DNA of 64,000 nucleotides, taken from NCBI GenBank assembly GCA_020621405.1, contig JAHRYN010000002.1, positions 671,676 through 735,675 on the forward strand, read 5' to 3'. Shown one piece after another: positions 9,159 through 18,558 of the stretch. The translations under genes and the position numbers were made by a program. The notes under the pieces are model-generated. The model saw only the letters and a program-made list of their open reading frames with translations, did not search any database and was not told where the DNA came from. The stretch comes from Betaproteobacteria bacterium. GTDB taxonomy: Bacteria; Pseudomonadota; Gammaproteobacteria; Burkholderiales; Rhodocyclaceae. The stretch's first letter is position 1. Every line of letters begins with the position of its first letter.

Positions 9159-9767
9159 ATGTTTTCCGGCATCGTGGCCTCCGTTGGCCGCATCACCCGC
9201 ATTGATCCGCTCGAACAGGGCGTCCGTCTGACCGTGGATACGGCCGGACTCGGCCTGGACGACGTGGCGCTCGGCGACTCCATCGCCAACAACGGCGTCT
9301 GCCTGACCGTGGTCGGCATCGACGGCAGGTCGGCGCAGTTCGACGTGTCGCGCGAAACGCTGAACTGCACCGCCGGGCTGGACGTGCCGGGCGACGTGAA
9401 TCTGGAAAAGGCGCTGCGCCTGTCCGACCGGCTCGGCGGCCATCTGGTCAGCGGCCATGTGGACGGCGTGGGCACGGTGCGCAGCTTCACGCCGATCGGC
9501 GAGTCGCACGAACTGGTCATCGTCGCCCCGCGCGCGCTGGCGCCCTACATCGCGCGCAAGGGCTCGATCACGGTGCACGGCGTCAGCCTGACGGTGAACC
9601 GGGTCAGCGATGTCGACGATGGCTGCGAATTCTCGATCAACCTGATCCCGCACACGGTCGAGGTCACGACGCTGCGCAGCCTTGCGGCCGGCAGCCGGGT
9701 CAATCTGGAAATCGATCTGATCGCCCGCTACGCGGAGCGGATGATGATTGCAGGAGAACGCACATGA
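9159..9767 (+). CDS. ribE: Riboflavin synthase
   Basis: This 202-residue enzyme dismutates two 6,7-dimethyl-8-ribityllumazines to riboflavin. It shows the two tandem lumazine-binding repeats, the first beginning [12 protein letters not shown] with NNGVCLTVV, the second with [14 protein letters not shown] and [11 protein letters not shown]. Length is normal. It heads a riboflavin run (ribE-ribBA-ribH). The 40-bp gap after dsbD holds a TAAAAT that could be a -10 box but no room for an FMN riboswitch. Confidence 0.95.
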   Translation: MFSGIVASVGRITRIDPLEQGVRLTVDTAGLGLDDVALGDSIANNGVCLTVVGIDGRSAQFDVSRETLNCTAGLDVPGDVNLEKALRLSDRLGGHLVSGHVDGVGTVRSFTPIGESHELVIVAPRALAPYIARKGSITVHGVSLTVNRVSDVDDGCEFSINLIPHTVEVTTLRSLAAGSRVNLEIDLIARYAERMMIAGERT

Positions 9768-10855
9768 GCGCACTGGCGCCGGTAAAGGACATCATCGCCG
9801 ACATCGCGGCCGGCCGCATGGTCGTGCTGGTCGACGAGGAAGACCGCGAGAACGAGGGTGACCTCGTGATGGCGGCCGAACACGTGACGCCCGAGGCGAT
9901 CAATTTCATGGCGCGCTACGGCCGCGGCCTGATCTGCCTGACGCTGAGTGCCGACCGGGCAAAGCAGCTCGGTCTGGAACTGATGGTGCGCGACAACCGC
10001 AGCCCTCACGGCACGGCGTTCACGGTGTCGATCGAGGCTGCCGAAGGGGTCACCACCGGCATTTCGGCACACGACCGTGCGCGCACCGTGCAGGCAGCGG
10101 TCGCGCGCCACGCCAGGCCGGCCGACATCGTGCAGCCGGGCCACATCTTCCCGCTGATCGCGCAGAACGGCGGCGTGCTGATGCGCGCCGGACACACCGA
10201 AGCGGCCAGCGATCTGGCGTCGCTGGCCGGGCTGGAACCGGCCGGCGTCATCTGCGAAATCCTGAAGGACGACGGCACCATGGCACGCCTGCCGGACCTG
10301 ATCGGTTTCGCGCAGGAACACGGGCTGAAGATCGGCGCCATCCGCGACCTGATCGCCTACCGTGCGGCCACCGAGGCACTGGTGCGCGAGGTGTCGCGGC
10401 GCGAGGTCAATTGCGCCTACGGCCACTTCACGCTGCACGGCTTCGAAGACACGACCAGCGGCGAGATCCACCTGGCCATGGTCCGCGGCGTGATCGATCC
10501 GGACGCCGAGACGCTGGTACGCGTGCACGAGCCGATCTCCGTGCTCGACTTTCTCGACGCCGACAACCCGCGACACAGCTTCAGCATCGACCGCGCGATG
10601 AAGGTGATCAACGACGCCGGCAGCGGCGTCATCGTCATGCTGCGCCGCGCGGAGAGCAATGCCGATTTCCTGCGTACGCTGTCCGATCCGGCGTCGCACA
10701 CGCCTGCCGCACGCTGGGACGCGCGCACTTTTGGCATCGGTGCGCAGATCCTGCGCGCGCTGAACGTGCGCAAGATGCGTCTGCTCGCCAGCCCGCGCAA
10801 GATTCCCAGCATGGCCGGTTTCGACCTGGAACTGACCGGCTATCTGAACGACTGA
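9764..10855 (+). CDS. ribBA: 3,4-dihydroxy-2-butanone-4-phosphate synthase with a degenerate GTP cyclohydrolase II domain
   Basis: Residues 1 to about 205 are a full RibB domain ([38 protein letters not shown]), which makes DHBP from ribulose 5-phosphate. The C-terminal 155 residues align with GTP cyclohydrolase II but have lost the zinc site. Where the family has a Cys-containing RVHSECLTGD...RCDCG stretch, this protein reads [17 protein letters not shown]. It is therefore the RibBX type known in Proteobacteria, and the C-terminal part is unlikely to have cyclohydrolase activity. A separate ribA would be needed elsewhere. It overlaps ribE by 4 bp. Confidence 0.92.
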   Translation: MSALAPVKDIIADIAAGRMVVLVDEEDRENEGDLVMAAEHVTPEAINFMARYGRGLICLTLSADRAKQLGLELMVRDNRSPHGTAFTVSIEAAEGVTTGISAHDRARTVQAAVARHARPADIVQPGHIFPLIAQNGGVLMRAGHTEAASDLASLAGLEPAGVICEILKDDGTMARLPDLIGFAQEHGLKIGAIRDLIAYRAATEALVREVSRREVNCAYGHFTLHGFEDTTSGEIHLAMVRGVIDPDAETLVRVHEPISVLDFLDADNPRHSFSIDRAMKVINDAGSGVIVMLRRAESNADFLRTLSDPASHTPAARWDARTFGIGAQILRALNVRKMRLLASPRKIPSMAGFDLELTGYLND

Positions 10856-10874
10856 GTGCTCGACTAGGACGCCC

Positions 10875-11348
10875 ATGCCCCGCTTCAACGACATACCCGA
10901 AATCGAGGAAAACCTCGACGGCAAAGGCCTGCGCATCGCCATCGCGCTGTCGCGCTTCAACCCGGACGTCGGCAACGGCCTGCTGTCGGCCTGCTGCGAG
11001 GAACTGCGCCGCCTCGGCGTCGCAGCCGGCGACACGCTGATCGTGACCGTGCCCGGTGCGCTCGAACTGCCGCTGACGCTGCAGCGGCTCGCGCTGTCCG
11101 GCAAGTACGACGCGCTGGTGGCGCTCGGCGCCGTGATCCGCGGCGAGACCTATCACTTCGAGATCGTTTCGAACGAAATGGCACGCGGCGTTGCCGACGT
11201 GCAGCTGAAGACCGGCGTGCCGATCGCCAATGGCGTGCTGACCACCGAAAACGACGACCAGGCCATCGCCCGCATGCACGAAAAAGGCGCCGACTGCGCC
11301 CGTGCCGCCGTGGAAATGGCCCGCCTGCTCGCCAGGCTCACGGACTGA
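10875..11348 (+). CDS. ribH: 6,7-dimethyl-8-ribityllumazine synthase
   Basis: The 157-residue protein condenses DHBP with the ribitylamino-uracil. Diagnostic stretches are [48 protein letters not shown] and [11 protein letters not shown]. The conserved active-site His is in the YHFE motif. It lies 19 bp after ribBA and 3 bp before nusB, the usual proteobacterial ribH-nusB pairing. Confidence 0.95.
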   Translation: MPRFNDIPEIEENLDGKGLRIAIALSRFNPDVGNGLLSACCEELRRLGVAAGDTLIVTVPGALELPLTLQRLALSGKYDALVALGAVIRGETYHFEIVSNEMARGVADVQLKTGVPIANGVLTTENDDQAIARMHEKGADCARAAVEMARLLARLTD

Positions 11349-11351
11349 GAC

Positions 11352-11822
11352 ATGAACGACACGACAGAAGAAGCTCCGCGCAAGTCCGGCCGCCGCCTTG
11401 CCCGCGAATTCGCGGTACAGGGCGTCTATCAGTGGCTGCTGTCCGGCAATGACGTACCGGCCATCGACGCGCACCTGAGCGAGGACGAAGCGTTCTCCAA
11501 GGTGGACCGCAAGCTGTTCCGCTCGCTGCTCAATGGCGTGCTCGACAATGCCGAGTCGCTGCGCGGGCATTTCGCCGGCCATCTGGACCGCCCGGTAGGC
11601 GAGCTGTCGCCGGTCGAACACGCCATCCTGCTGGTGGCCAGCTTCGAACTGGCGCATCAGATCGACACGCCCTACCGCGTCGTGATCAACGAGGCGATCG
11701 AACTGGCGAAGGCCTTCGGCGGCGCCGACGGCCACAAGTTCATCAATGGCGTGCTCGACAAGCTGGCGCCGCAGCTGCGCGCGGTCGAGGTCGAGGCGGC
11801 GCGCCAGCGCCCCCGCCGCTGA
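11352..11822 (+). CDS. nusB: Transcription antitermination factor NusB
   Basis: The 156-residue all-helical RNA-binding protein acts with NusE (S10) at boxA sites in rRNA operons. It has [17 protein letters not shown]-like N-terminal features, [17 protein letters not shown], and the C-terminal [31 protein letters not shown], which is diagnostic. The thiL gene follows with a 61-bp gap. Confidence 0.95.
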   Translation: MNDTTEEAPRKSGRRLAREFAVQGVYQWLLSGNDVPAIDAHLSEDEAFSKVDRKLFRSLLNGVLDNAESLRGHFAGHLDRPVGELSPVEHAILLVASFELAHQIDTPYRVVINEAIELAKAFGGADGHKFINGVLDKLAPQLRAVEVEAARQRPRR

Positions 11823-11883
11823 ACCGGCGGAACCCGTCAGGGTTTCCCCGCGCGCTGCACGCCGTACCGGTCTCGTGACCGCC

Positions 11884-12846
11884 ATGACTCCGGAATTCGA
11901 CCTGATACGCCGGCATTTCACCCGCCCGACGTCGCAAGCGGTACTCGGGCCGGGGGACGACTGCGCGCTGATCCGGCCATCGGCCGGCTGCGAACTGGCG
12001 GTCACCAGCGACATGCTGGTCGAAGGCACGCATTTCCTGCCGGCGACCGATCCCCGGCGGCTCGGCTGGAAGACGCTGGCCGTCAATCTGTCCGATCTGG
12101 CCGCCATGGGCGCCACGCCGCGCTGGGTCACGCTCGCGCTCTCGCTGCCGCAGGTCGATGACCGCTGGCTGTCCGCCTTTGCCGACGGCTTCTTCGACTG
12201 CGCCCGCAGCTTCGGCGTCGACCTGATAGGCGGAGACACGACACGCGGGCCGCTGACGCTGTGCGTCACCGCCTTCGGCGAACTCGCCTCCGGCACGGCG
12301 ATCCGTCGCAGCGGCGCCCGGTCCGGCGACGACATCTGGGTATCCGGCCAGCCGGGTCGCGCCGCGCTCGGTCTGGCCAGCCTGCTCGGCCAGATCGTCA
12401 CGGGCGACAGCGGGCGTGCGGACTTCATCGCCGCGCTCGAAAAACCGGAACCCAGGGTCGCACTGGGCATCGCACTGCATGGTCTGGCCAGCGCAATGCT
12501 CGACATCTCCGACGGCCTGCTGGCCGACCTGGGCCATATCGCGACCGCCAGCGGACTGTCCGCCGCAGTCGAGGACGCAGCGCTGCCATGGGCAGCGCTG
12601 GCAGCGGGCTGCAACGACAGTGCGGCGGTGCGGGACGCCATGCTGGCGGGCGGCGATGATTACGAATTGCTGTTCTGCGCACCGGCGCAGGCGCACGATG
12701 CGCTGCGCGCGCTGTCCACTCGCCTGTCCCTGCCCCTGACCCGCATCGGGCGCATGAGCACCGGCACCCCGGGTCAGGTGCGTCTGATCGACGGACAAGG
12801 CTACGAACTGCCGGTGACGCGGCGCGGCTACGACCATTTTTCCTGA
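11884..12846 (+). CDS. thiL: Thiamine-monophosphate kinase
   Basis: The enzyme phosphorylates thiamine monophosphate to the active diphosphate. The chosen ATG at 11884 gives 320 residues starting MTPEFDLIRRHF, matching family N-termini; an upstream in-frame ATG inside nusB is rejected. Motifs include GPGDDCALI (metal binding), SDMLVEGTHF, LAVNLSDLAAMGA, GGDTTRGPL and LDISDGLLADLGHIA. It sits in the widely conserved nusB-thiL-pgpA order. Confidence 0.95.
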   Translation: MTPEFDLIRRHFTRPTSQAVLGPGDDCALIRPSAGCELAVTSDMLVEGTHFLPATDPRRLGWKTLAVNLSDLAAMGATPRWVTLALSLPQVDDRWLSAFADGFFDCARSFGVDLIGGDTTRGPLTLCVTAFGELASGTAIRRSGARSGDDIWVSGQPGRAALGLASLLGQIVTGDSGRADFIAALEKPEPRVALGIALHGLASAMLDISDGLLADLGHIATASGLSAAVEDAALPWAALAAGCNDSAAVRDAMLAGGDDYELLFCAPAQAHDALRALSTRLSLPLTRIGRMSTGTPGQVRLIDGQGYELPVTRRGYDHFS

Positions 12847-12850
12847 GCGA

Positions 12851-13351
12851 ATGATCAAGACTTCCACCTCGCCCGGCATCCGTTTCCTTGCCCATCCGGC
12901 GCACATGCTGGCCTGCGGCTTCGGCAGCGGGCTGGCGCCGGTCGCCTCGGGCACCTTCGGCACGCTGGCCGCCTGGCCGCTCTACCTGCTGATCAAGCCG
13001 TCGTTTTCCGACGCTGCCTTCGCGGTGTTCCTGCTGCTGGCCTTCGCCATCGGCGTGGCCGCCTGTCAGCGTACCGGACGCGATCTGGGCGTGCCGGACC
13101 ACGGCGCCATCGTGTGGGACGAAATCGTCGCCTTCTGGCTGGTGCTGTGGGTCACGCCGCCCGGCTGGATGTGGCAGCTGGCCGCGTTCTTCGCCTTCCG
13201 CCTGTTCGACATCGTCAAGCCGCCACCGGCACGCTGGGTCGACCTCAACATGAAGCACGGTTTCGGTGTCATGCTCGACGACGTGATCGCGGCGCTGTTT
13301 GCGATGGTGTCGCTGGCGCTGGGCGTCCTGCTGCTGGAGCGCTTCGCCTGA
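12851..13351 (+). CDS. pgpA: Phosphatidylglycerophosphatase A
   Basis: This 166-residue inner-membrane enzyme removes the phosphate from phosphatidylglycerol phosphate. It has the GFGSGLAPVASGTFGTLAA entry motif, DHGAIVWDEIVAFW (the acidic active-site element), and FRLFDIVKPPPARW followed by GVMLDDVIAA. Length and hydrophobic profile are normal. It starts 4 bp after thiL and its stop overlaps the next ATG. Confidence 0.94.
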   Translation: MIKTSTSPGIRFLAHPAHMLACGFGSGLAPVASGTFGTLAAWPLYLLIKPSFSDAAFAVFLLLAFAIGVAACQRTGRDLGVPDHGAIVWDEIVAFWLVLWVTPPGWMWQLAAFFAFRLFDIVKPPPARWVDLNMKHGFGVMLDDVIAALFAMVSLALGVLLLERFA

Positions 13352-13872
13352 TGGACGAGGAACTGCGCGCACTGTCGGCCGAAGTCGGCGCGGCATTGTC
13401 GGCAGCTGGCGCCGTTCTGGCCACGGCCGAGTCATGCACCGGCGGCTGGGTGGCCGAGGTCATCACCGCCACGGCCGGCAGTTCGGCCTGGTTCGACTGC
13501 GGCTTCGTCACCTATTCCAATGCCGCCAAGCAGCGTCTGCTCGGCGTGCCTGCCCAGACGCTGGCGGCGCATGGTGCGGTCAGTGAAGCGGTGGCACTGG
13601 CCATGGCGCGCGGTGCACTGGCCAATTCGACGGCCACGGTCGCGCTGTCGGTCACCGGCATCGCCGGACCGGGTGGAGCCGTGCCGGGCAAGCCGGTCGG
13701 CACGGTGTGCTTTGGCTGGGCACTTGCCGGCGGTGTGGAACGAACCGAAACCGGTCGTTTCGACGGCGACCGGGAGACAGTGCGCAGAAAATCCTTACGT
13801 CATACACTGGCCGTGCTTCTGGCTTTGCTGGAAGTTCCGCCCGAAAATTCTGTGGCAAGAACTGTGCCATAA
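13351..13872 (+). CDS. pncC: Nicotinamide-nucleotide amidohydrolase (CinA C-terminal domain only)
   Basis: The 173-residue protein deamidates NMN to NaMN in the pyridine nucleotide salvage cycle. It has the catalytic TAESCTGGWVAE motif, FDCGFVTYSN, KQRLLGV, GAVSEAVALAMARGAL and TGIAGPGGA-PGKPVGTV. It is a stand-alone CinA_C domain without the N-terminal molybdopterin-binding-like domain. Its stop codon is contained in a CATAAT box that may be the recA -10, so the recA promoter lies within this gene. Confidence 0.93.
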   Translation: MDEELRALSAEVGAALSAAGAVLATAESCTGGWVAEVITATAGSSAWFDCGFVTYSNAAKQRLLGVPAQTLAAHGAVSEAVALAMARGALANSTATVALSVTGIAGPGGAVPGKPVGTVCFGWALAGGVERTETGRFDGDRETVRRKSLRHTLAVLLALLEVPPENSVARTVP

Positions 13873-13901
13873 TCGAACGCAAGTAAACGAAAGGATTACG
13901 C

Positions 13902-14933
13902 ATGGACGACAGCAAGGCCAAGGCGCTCGCAGCAGCGCTGGCGCAAATCGAGAAGCAGTTCGGCAAGGGTTCGATCATGCGCATGAGCGACGGCCAGCTC
14001 GAAAACGACATCCAGGCGGTGTCGACCGGCTCGCTCGGGCTGGACATCGCGCTGGGCATAGGCGGCCTGCCGCGCGGCCGCGTGGTCGAGATTTACGGTC
14101 CGGAATCGTCGGGCAAGACCACGCTGACACTGCAGGTCATCGCCGAAGTCCAGAAGCTCGGGGGCGTTGCTGCCTTCATCGACGCGGAACACGCGCTCGA
14201 CGTGCAGTACGCCGGCAAGCTGGGCGTCAACGTCAGCGACCTGCTGATTTCGCAGCCCGATACCGGTGAACAGGCGCTGGAGATCGTGGACATGCTGGTA
14301 CGTTCCGGCGGCGTGGACATCGTGGTCGTCGACTCGGTTGCCGCACTGACACCGAAGGCGGAAATCGAAGGCGAAATGGGTGATTCGCTGCCCGGCCTGC
14401 AGGCACGCCTGATGAGCCAGGCGCTGCGCAAGCTGACCGCCAACATCAAGCGCACCAACACGATGGTCATCTTCATCAACCAGATCCGGATGAAGATCGG
14501 CGTCATGTTCGGCAACCCCGAAACCACGACCGGCGGCAACGCGCTGAAGTTCTACGCCTCGGTACGCCTGGACATCCGCCGCACCGGCGCGATCAAGAAG
14601 GCCGAGGAAGTGGTCGGTTCGGAAACCCGGGTCAAGGTGGTCAAGAACAAGGTGGCACCGCCGTTCAAGCAGGCCGAATTCGACATCCTGTACGGCGAGG
14701 GCATCTCGCGCGAAGGCGAGATCATCGAACTGGGCGTGCTGCACAAGTTCATCGACAAGTCGGGAGCCTGGTATTCGTACGGCAGCGAGCGCATCGGCCA
14801 GGGCAAGGACAACGTGCGCGACTTCCTGCGAGCCAATCCGGCAATGGCGCGCGAGATCGAGAACAAGGTGCGCACGGCGTGCGGCATGCCTGAACTTGGC
14901 GCCATTGCCGCCGGACGCGAAGAGGCTGCATGA
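13902..14933 (+). CDS. recA: Recombinase RecA
   Basis: The 343-residue DNA strand-exchange ATPase has Walker A GPESSGKT (residues 66-73), the [11 protein letters not shown] and [26 protein letters not shown] signatures and the DNA-binding loop 1 ([20 protein letters not shown]). A good AAAGGA ribosome site precedes the ATG. A CATAAT box at 13868-13873 is a possible -10, but no CTGT-N8-ACAG LexA box is visible in the 60 bp upstream. recX overlaps by 4 bp. Confidence 0.97.
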   Translation: MDDSKAKALAAALAQIEKQFGKGSIMRMSDGQLENDIQAVSTGSLGLDIALGIGGLPRGRVVEIYGPESSGKTTLTLQVIAEVQKLGGVAAFIDAEHALDVQYAGKLGVNVSDLLISQPDTGEQALEIVDMLVRSGGVDIVVVDSVAALTPKAEIEGEMGDSLPGLQARLMSQALRKLTANIKRTNTMVIFINQIRMKIGVMFGNPETTTGGNALKFYASVRLDIRRTGAIKKAEEVVGSETRVKVVKNKVAPPFKQAEFDILYGEGISREGEIIELGVLHKFIDKSGAWYSYGSERIGQGKDNVRDFLRANPAMAREIENKVRTACGMPELGAIAAGREEAA

Positions 14934-15373
14934 ACGCCGGCCTGCGCGAGAAGGCATTGCGCCTGCTCGCGCGGCGCGATCACAGTCGCGCCGAACTGGT
15001 GCGCAAGCTGGGCGAGGACGGCAACGAGGATGAACTGGCCTCACTGCTGACGCGTTTCGAGGAGTGCGGGCTGCTTTCGGACACGCGCTTCGCCGAGCAG
15101 TTCGTGTCGGCACGCTCCCAGCGCTTCGGCACGCGACGCCTGCAGCACGAACTGAAGCTGCGCGGCGTGCCGGAAGACGCAAGCAGTGCCGCGCTGGCTT
15201 CAGTGGAACAGGATGAAGTGACGCGTGCCCGTGCGGTATGGGCGCGCAAGTTCGACGCCGTACCGCATGATGCGAAGTCATGGGCACGGCAGGCACGGTT
15301 TCTTCAGTCACGCGGCTTTTCGGCCGATAGCATTCACAAGGTACTGCGCGAACGCCCCGAACAAGATGAATGA
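14930..15373 (+). CDS. recX: Regulatory protein RecX
   Basis: The 147-residue all-helical protein limits RecA filament extension. It has the three tandem three-helix repeats of the family: [19 protein letters not shown], then [20 protein letters not shown], then [15 protein letters not shown] and [16 protein letters not shown]. Overlap with recA (ATGA) and overlap of its end with lptB indicate one transcript. Confidence 0.93.
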   Translation: MNAGLREKALRLLARRDHSRAELVRKLGEDGNEDELASLLTRFEECGLLSDTRFAEQFVSARSQRFGTRRLQHELKLRGVPEDASSAALASVEQDEVTRARAVWARKFDAVPHDAKSWARQARFLQSRGFSADSIHKVLRERPEQDE

Positions 15374-16106
15374 AAACAGTACAGCAAGCCGGCTGAAGGT
15401 TGAGCGGCTGCGCAAGAAATACAAGTCGCGCGTGGTGGTGAAGGACGTGTCCTTCGAGGTCGGCAGTGGCGAAGTGATCGGATTGCTCGGTCCGAACGGT
15501 GCCGGCAAGACCACCTGCTTCTACATGATCGTCGGTCTGGTCAGCGCCGACGGCGGCGACATCCATCTGAACGGCGAGCGACTCACGCACCTGCCGATCC
15601 ACCGGCGCGCGCATCAGGGACTGTCCTACCTGCCGCAGGAAAACTCGGTGTTCCGCAAGCTGGACGTGGAGCAGAACATCATGGCCATCCTCGAACTCAA
15701 CGAACGCGATCCGCAGGTGCGCGAAAGACGCCTTGACGAATTGCTGGAGGAGCTCGGGATTACTCACTTGCGCAAGAGCGCAGCCGTGTCGCTATCGGGT
15801 GGCGAACGCCGCCGGGTCGAGATCGCCCGCGCGCTGGCCACATCACCGCGCTTCATCCTGCTGGACGAACCATTCGCCGGCGTCGACCCGATCGCCGTGA
15901 TCGACATCCAGAAGACGATCCGTTTCCTCAAGGAACGTGGCATCGGTGTGCTGATTACCGACCACAACGTCAGGGAAACGCTGGGCATCTGTGACAGGGC
16001 TTACATCATCAACGAAGGCGAGGTGCTGGCCAGCGGACGCCCGGATGAAATCGTGTATAACGAGAGCGTCAGGAAAGTCTATCTGGGCGAGCATTTCCGT
16101 CTGTAG
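15366..16106 (+). CDS. lptB: Lipopolysaccharide export ABC transporter ATP-binding protein LptB
   Basis: This 246-residue ATPase powers the LptBFG complex that extracts LPS from the inner membrane. Motifs are Walker [11 protein letters not shown]-loop [11 protein letters not shown], signature [15 protein letters not shown], Walker [14 protein letters not shown] and switch His in [10 protein letters not shown]. The chosen ATG (15366) overlaps the end of recX by 8 bp. The usual partners kdsC, lptC and lptA are not upstream; instead the gene is joined to recX and followed by rpoN. Confidence 0.95.
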   Translation: MNENSTASRLKVERLRKKYKSRVVVKDVSFEVGSGEVIGLLGPNGAGKTTCFYMIVGLVSADGGDIHLNGERLTHLPIHRRAHQGLSYLPQENSVFRKLDVEQNIMAILELNERDPQVRERRLDELLEELGITHLRKSAAVSLSGGERRRVEIARALATSPRFILLDEPFAGVDPIAVIDIQKTIRFLKERGIGVLITDHNVRETLGICDRAYIINEGEVLASGRPDEIVYNESVRKVYLGEHFRL

Positions 16107-16126
16107 CACCCCGAATTCCGCACACC

Positions 16127-17563
16127 ATGAAGCAGTCGCTGCAACTCAAACTTTCCCAGCATCTGGCACTCACGCCGCAGCTGCAACAGTCGATCCGGCT
16201 GCTGCAGTTGTCGACGATCGAGTTCAATCAGGAGATCGAGCGTTTCCTGGATGAAAACCCGATGCTGGAGCGCGACGAGAGCGAGGCCGCTGCAAGCTTC
16301 CAGCCGCAGCAGGAGGGGGTGACAGAGGTCCGCGAAGCACCTCCGGAAAACGTCCAGGCCAGTGCCGACGAACTTGCACCGGAAGGCACCGGCAGTTCCG
16401 ACATGGACGAATGGGCCGGAGAAGGCGGCAACTACGGCACCCGCAGCGGTGGTGACGACGACGACGGCGACTATCAGGACGTCCAGGCCGCGGGCACCTC
16501 GCTGCGCGACCATCTGTGCGGACAGCTCGCGCTGTCGCAGATGAGCGAACGAGACCGCTACCTGATCCGCCTGCTGATCGAAGCGCTGGATGACGACGGC
16601 TACCTGAACCAGGAGCTGACCGAACTGGTCGATCTGCTGCCGGAAGAGGCTGACATAGATCTCGACGACCTGTCGATCGCACTGCGCCAGCTGCAGAACT
16701 TCGATCCGCCGGGCGTGGGAGCACGCGATCCGCGCGAATGCCTGCTGATCCAGCTCAACGCGCTGCCGACCGATGAAGTGTCCGCCCTGGCGCGCGTCAT
16801 CATCGACCAGCACATCGATCTGCTGGCGGCGCGCGACTTCGCGAAGATCCGGCGTGCGGTGGGCTGCGATGAGGAACTGCTGCGCGCGGCGCAGACGCTT
16901 ATCCGCTCGCTGAATCCGCGGCCTGGATCGCAGTTCGCGCCGATCGACGCGCGTTACATCGTGCCGGACGTCGTGGTGCGCAAGGTGCGCGGCCAATGGA
17001 CTGCATTGCTCAATCCGGACGCCATGCCGCGCCTGCGCATCAACCGGCTGTACGCCGAAATCCTGCAGGGACAACGCGGCAGCGGCCTGTCGGGCCAGCT
17101 GCAGGAAGCGAAGTGGCTGATCAAGAACGTGCAGCAGCGTTTCGACACCATCCTGCGCGTGTCGCAGGCCATCGTCGAGCGCCAGAGACAGTTCTTCGAG
17201 TTCGGCGAGGTCGCGATGCGTCCGCTGACGCTGCGCGAAATCGCCGAAACGCTGGAACTGCATGAATCGACCATTTCCCGCGTGACGTCGCAGAAATACA
17301 TGGCGACGACGCGCGGTCTGTTCGAACTCAAATATTTCTTCGGCAGCCATGTGGCTACCGAGAGCGGCGGGGCCTGCTCGGCTACCGCAATCCGCGCACT
17401 CATCCGCCAGTTGGTGGGTGCCGAGGATGCAAAACGTCCGCTGTCGGACTCGCGCATCGCGGAAATACTGGGCCAGCAGGGCATCGTGGTTGCGCGGCGC
17501 ACCATCGCCAAGTACCGCGAATCACTCAACATCCCGCCGGTCAGCGTGCGCAAGGCGATCTGA
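16127..17563 (+). CDS. rpoN: RNA polymerase sigma-54 factor
   Basis: The 478-residue protein has the N-terminal Gln-rich region I (MKQSLQLKLSQHLALTPQLQ and IRLLQLS), an acidic variable region II (about residues 60-125), the core-binding domain and the C-terminal RpoN box ARRTIAKYRE that reads the -24 element. The HTH that reads -12 is visible as LREIAETLELHESTISRVT. lptB-rpoN-hpf-ptsN is the standard gene order. A GTTCG/CGAAC hairpin at 17567-17580 follows the stop. Confidence 0.96.
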   Translation: MKQSLQLKLSQHLALTPQLQQSIRLLQLSTIEFNQEIERFLDENPMLERDESEAAASFQPQQEGVTEVREAPPENVQASADELAPEGTGSSDMDEWAGEGGNYGTRSGGDDDDGDYQDVQAAGTSLRDHLCGQLALSQMSERDRYLIRLLIEALDDDGYLNQELTELVDLLPEEADIDLDDLSIALRQLQNFDPPGVGARDPRECLLIQLNALPTDEVSALARVIIDQHIDLLAARDFAKIRRAVGCDEELLRAAQTLIRSLNPRPGSQFAPIDARYIVPDVVVRKVRGQWTALLNPDAMPRLRINRLYAEILQGQRGSGLSGQLQEAKWLIKNVQQRFDTILRVSQAIVERQRQFFEFGEVAMRPLTLREIAETLELHESTISRVTSQKYMATTRGLFELKYFFGSHVATESGGACSATAIRALIRQLVGAEDAKRPLSDSRIAEILGQQGIVVARRTIAKYRESLNIPPVSVRKAI

Positions 17564-17627
17564 TGGGTTCGACGACGAACACCCGTGATCGCCTCGCATT
17601 TTTCGTCCCGTAACGAAAGGAGGCAGC

Positions 17628-17948
17628 ATGAACCTGACCATCACCGGCCATCATCTTGAAGTCACCCCGGCCATTCGCGATTACATCGAATCAAAACTCG
17701 ATCGGGTGATTCGTCATTTCGACCACGTGACGAGCGTTTCCGTGATCCTCTCTGTGGAAAAACTGCGACAGAAGGCGGAAGTCACGCTGCACGTCCGCGG
17801 GCGCGACATCTTCGTCGAGGCCGAGAGTGAGGACATGTACGCAACACTCGACAACCTGATCGACAAGCTTGATCGCCAGGTCCTGAAACACAAGGAAAAA
17901 ACGGGGGAACACACACGGGAAGCCGTGAAGCACCAGGCGGCAGAATGA
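17628..17948 (+). CDS. hpf: Ribosome hibernation-promoting factor, short form
   Basis: The 106-residue protein binds 30S subunits and promotes 100S dimer formation in stationary phase. It starts NLTITGHHLEVTPAIRDYIE and has the conserved DNLIDKLDRQVLKHKEK C-terminal helix. It lacks the extra C-terminal domain of the long form. A strong AAAGGAGG ribosome site lies 6 bp before the ATG. Its position after rpoN is typical. Confidence 0.94.
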   Translation: MNLTITGHHLEVTPAIRDYIESKLDRVIRHFDHVTSVSVILSVEKLRQKAEVTLHVRGRDIFVEAESEDMYATLDNLIDKLDRQVLKHKEKTGEHTREAVKHQAAE

Positions 17949-18069
17949 CACGATTGCCCACTGCGGCGGGCGTATAATCCGACGTCTTGTTGCAGTGCAA
18001 TCAACTTTACGGCGCGGCCACCGTTAATCCGGTATCCGCGCCTGCCGCGTGTTCGGAGTAGGCCCTGAC

Positions 18070-18558
18070 ATGACGCTCATAGCGAAGCTGTTGCCCGTTT
18101 CAAACATTTGCCTGGGTCTGGACGCCAGTAGCAAGAAGCGTGTTTTCGAACAGGCTGGGCTGCTGTTTGAAAACAATCAGGGCATCGCCCGCAGTCAGGT
18201 ATTCGACAGTCTTTTCGCCCGTGAGAAGCTTGGCTCCACCGGGCTCGGGCAGGGCGTAGCCATTCCCCACGGCCGGATCAAGGGGCTGCGTGAAGCCGTC
18301 GGCGGATTCGTGCGCCTGGAAAGCCCGGTCGCCTTCGATGCGCCGGACGGACGCCCGGTCAATCTGCTGTTCGTGCTGCTGGTGCCGGAACAGGCGACCG
18401 AGCTGCATCTGCAGATACTGTCGGAACTGGCCCAGATGTTCGCCGACAAGGTGTTCCGCGAACAGCTGTCTCTGGCCGAAAGCACCCAGGCCATCCATAC
18501 CCTTTTCACCTCGTGGCAACCCGCGCATGCGGAAACTCAGCGTCGCGCGACTGTTTGA
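18070..18558 (+). CDS. ptsN: Nitrogen PTS IIA component PtsN
   Basis: The 162-residue EIIA-Ntr protein is the terminal phospho-acceptor of the nitrogen-related PTS and regulates potassium and nitrogen responses. The phosphorylated histidine is His67 in GVAIPHGRI. LLFVLLVPEQATELHLQILSEL fits the family. The ATG at 18070 is chosen over an in-frame start 21 bp upstream because it gives the usual N-terminus. A TATAAT at 17973-17978 is a plausible -10 for a promoter of its own. Confidence 0.93.
   Translation: MTLIAKLLPVSNICLGLDASSKKRVFEQAGLLFENNQGIARSQVFDSLFAREKLGSTGLGQGVAIPHGRIKGLREAVGGFVRLESPVAFDAPDGRPVNLLFVLLVPEQATELHLQILSELAQMFADKVFREQLSLAESTQAIHTLFTSWQPAHAETQRRATV

Noticed and set aside
13845-13901. 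SOS box (LexA site) before recA
   Set aside because: CTGT occurs twice but never followed at the right distance by ACAG; no palindrome of the LexA type.
17950-17978. Full sigma-70 promoter before ptsN
   Set aside because: The TATAAT is good, but the best TTGCCC lies only 13 bp away, too close; only the -10 is mentioned.
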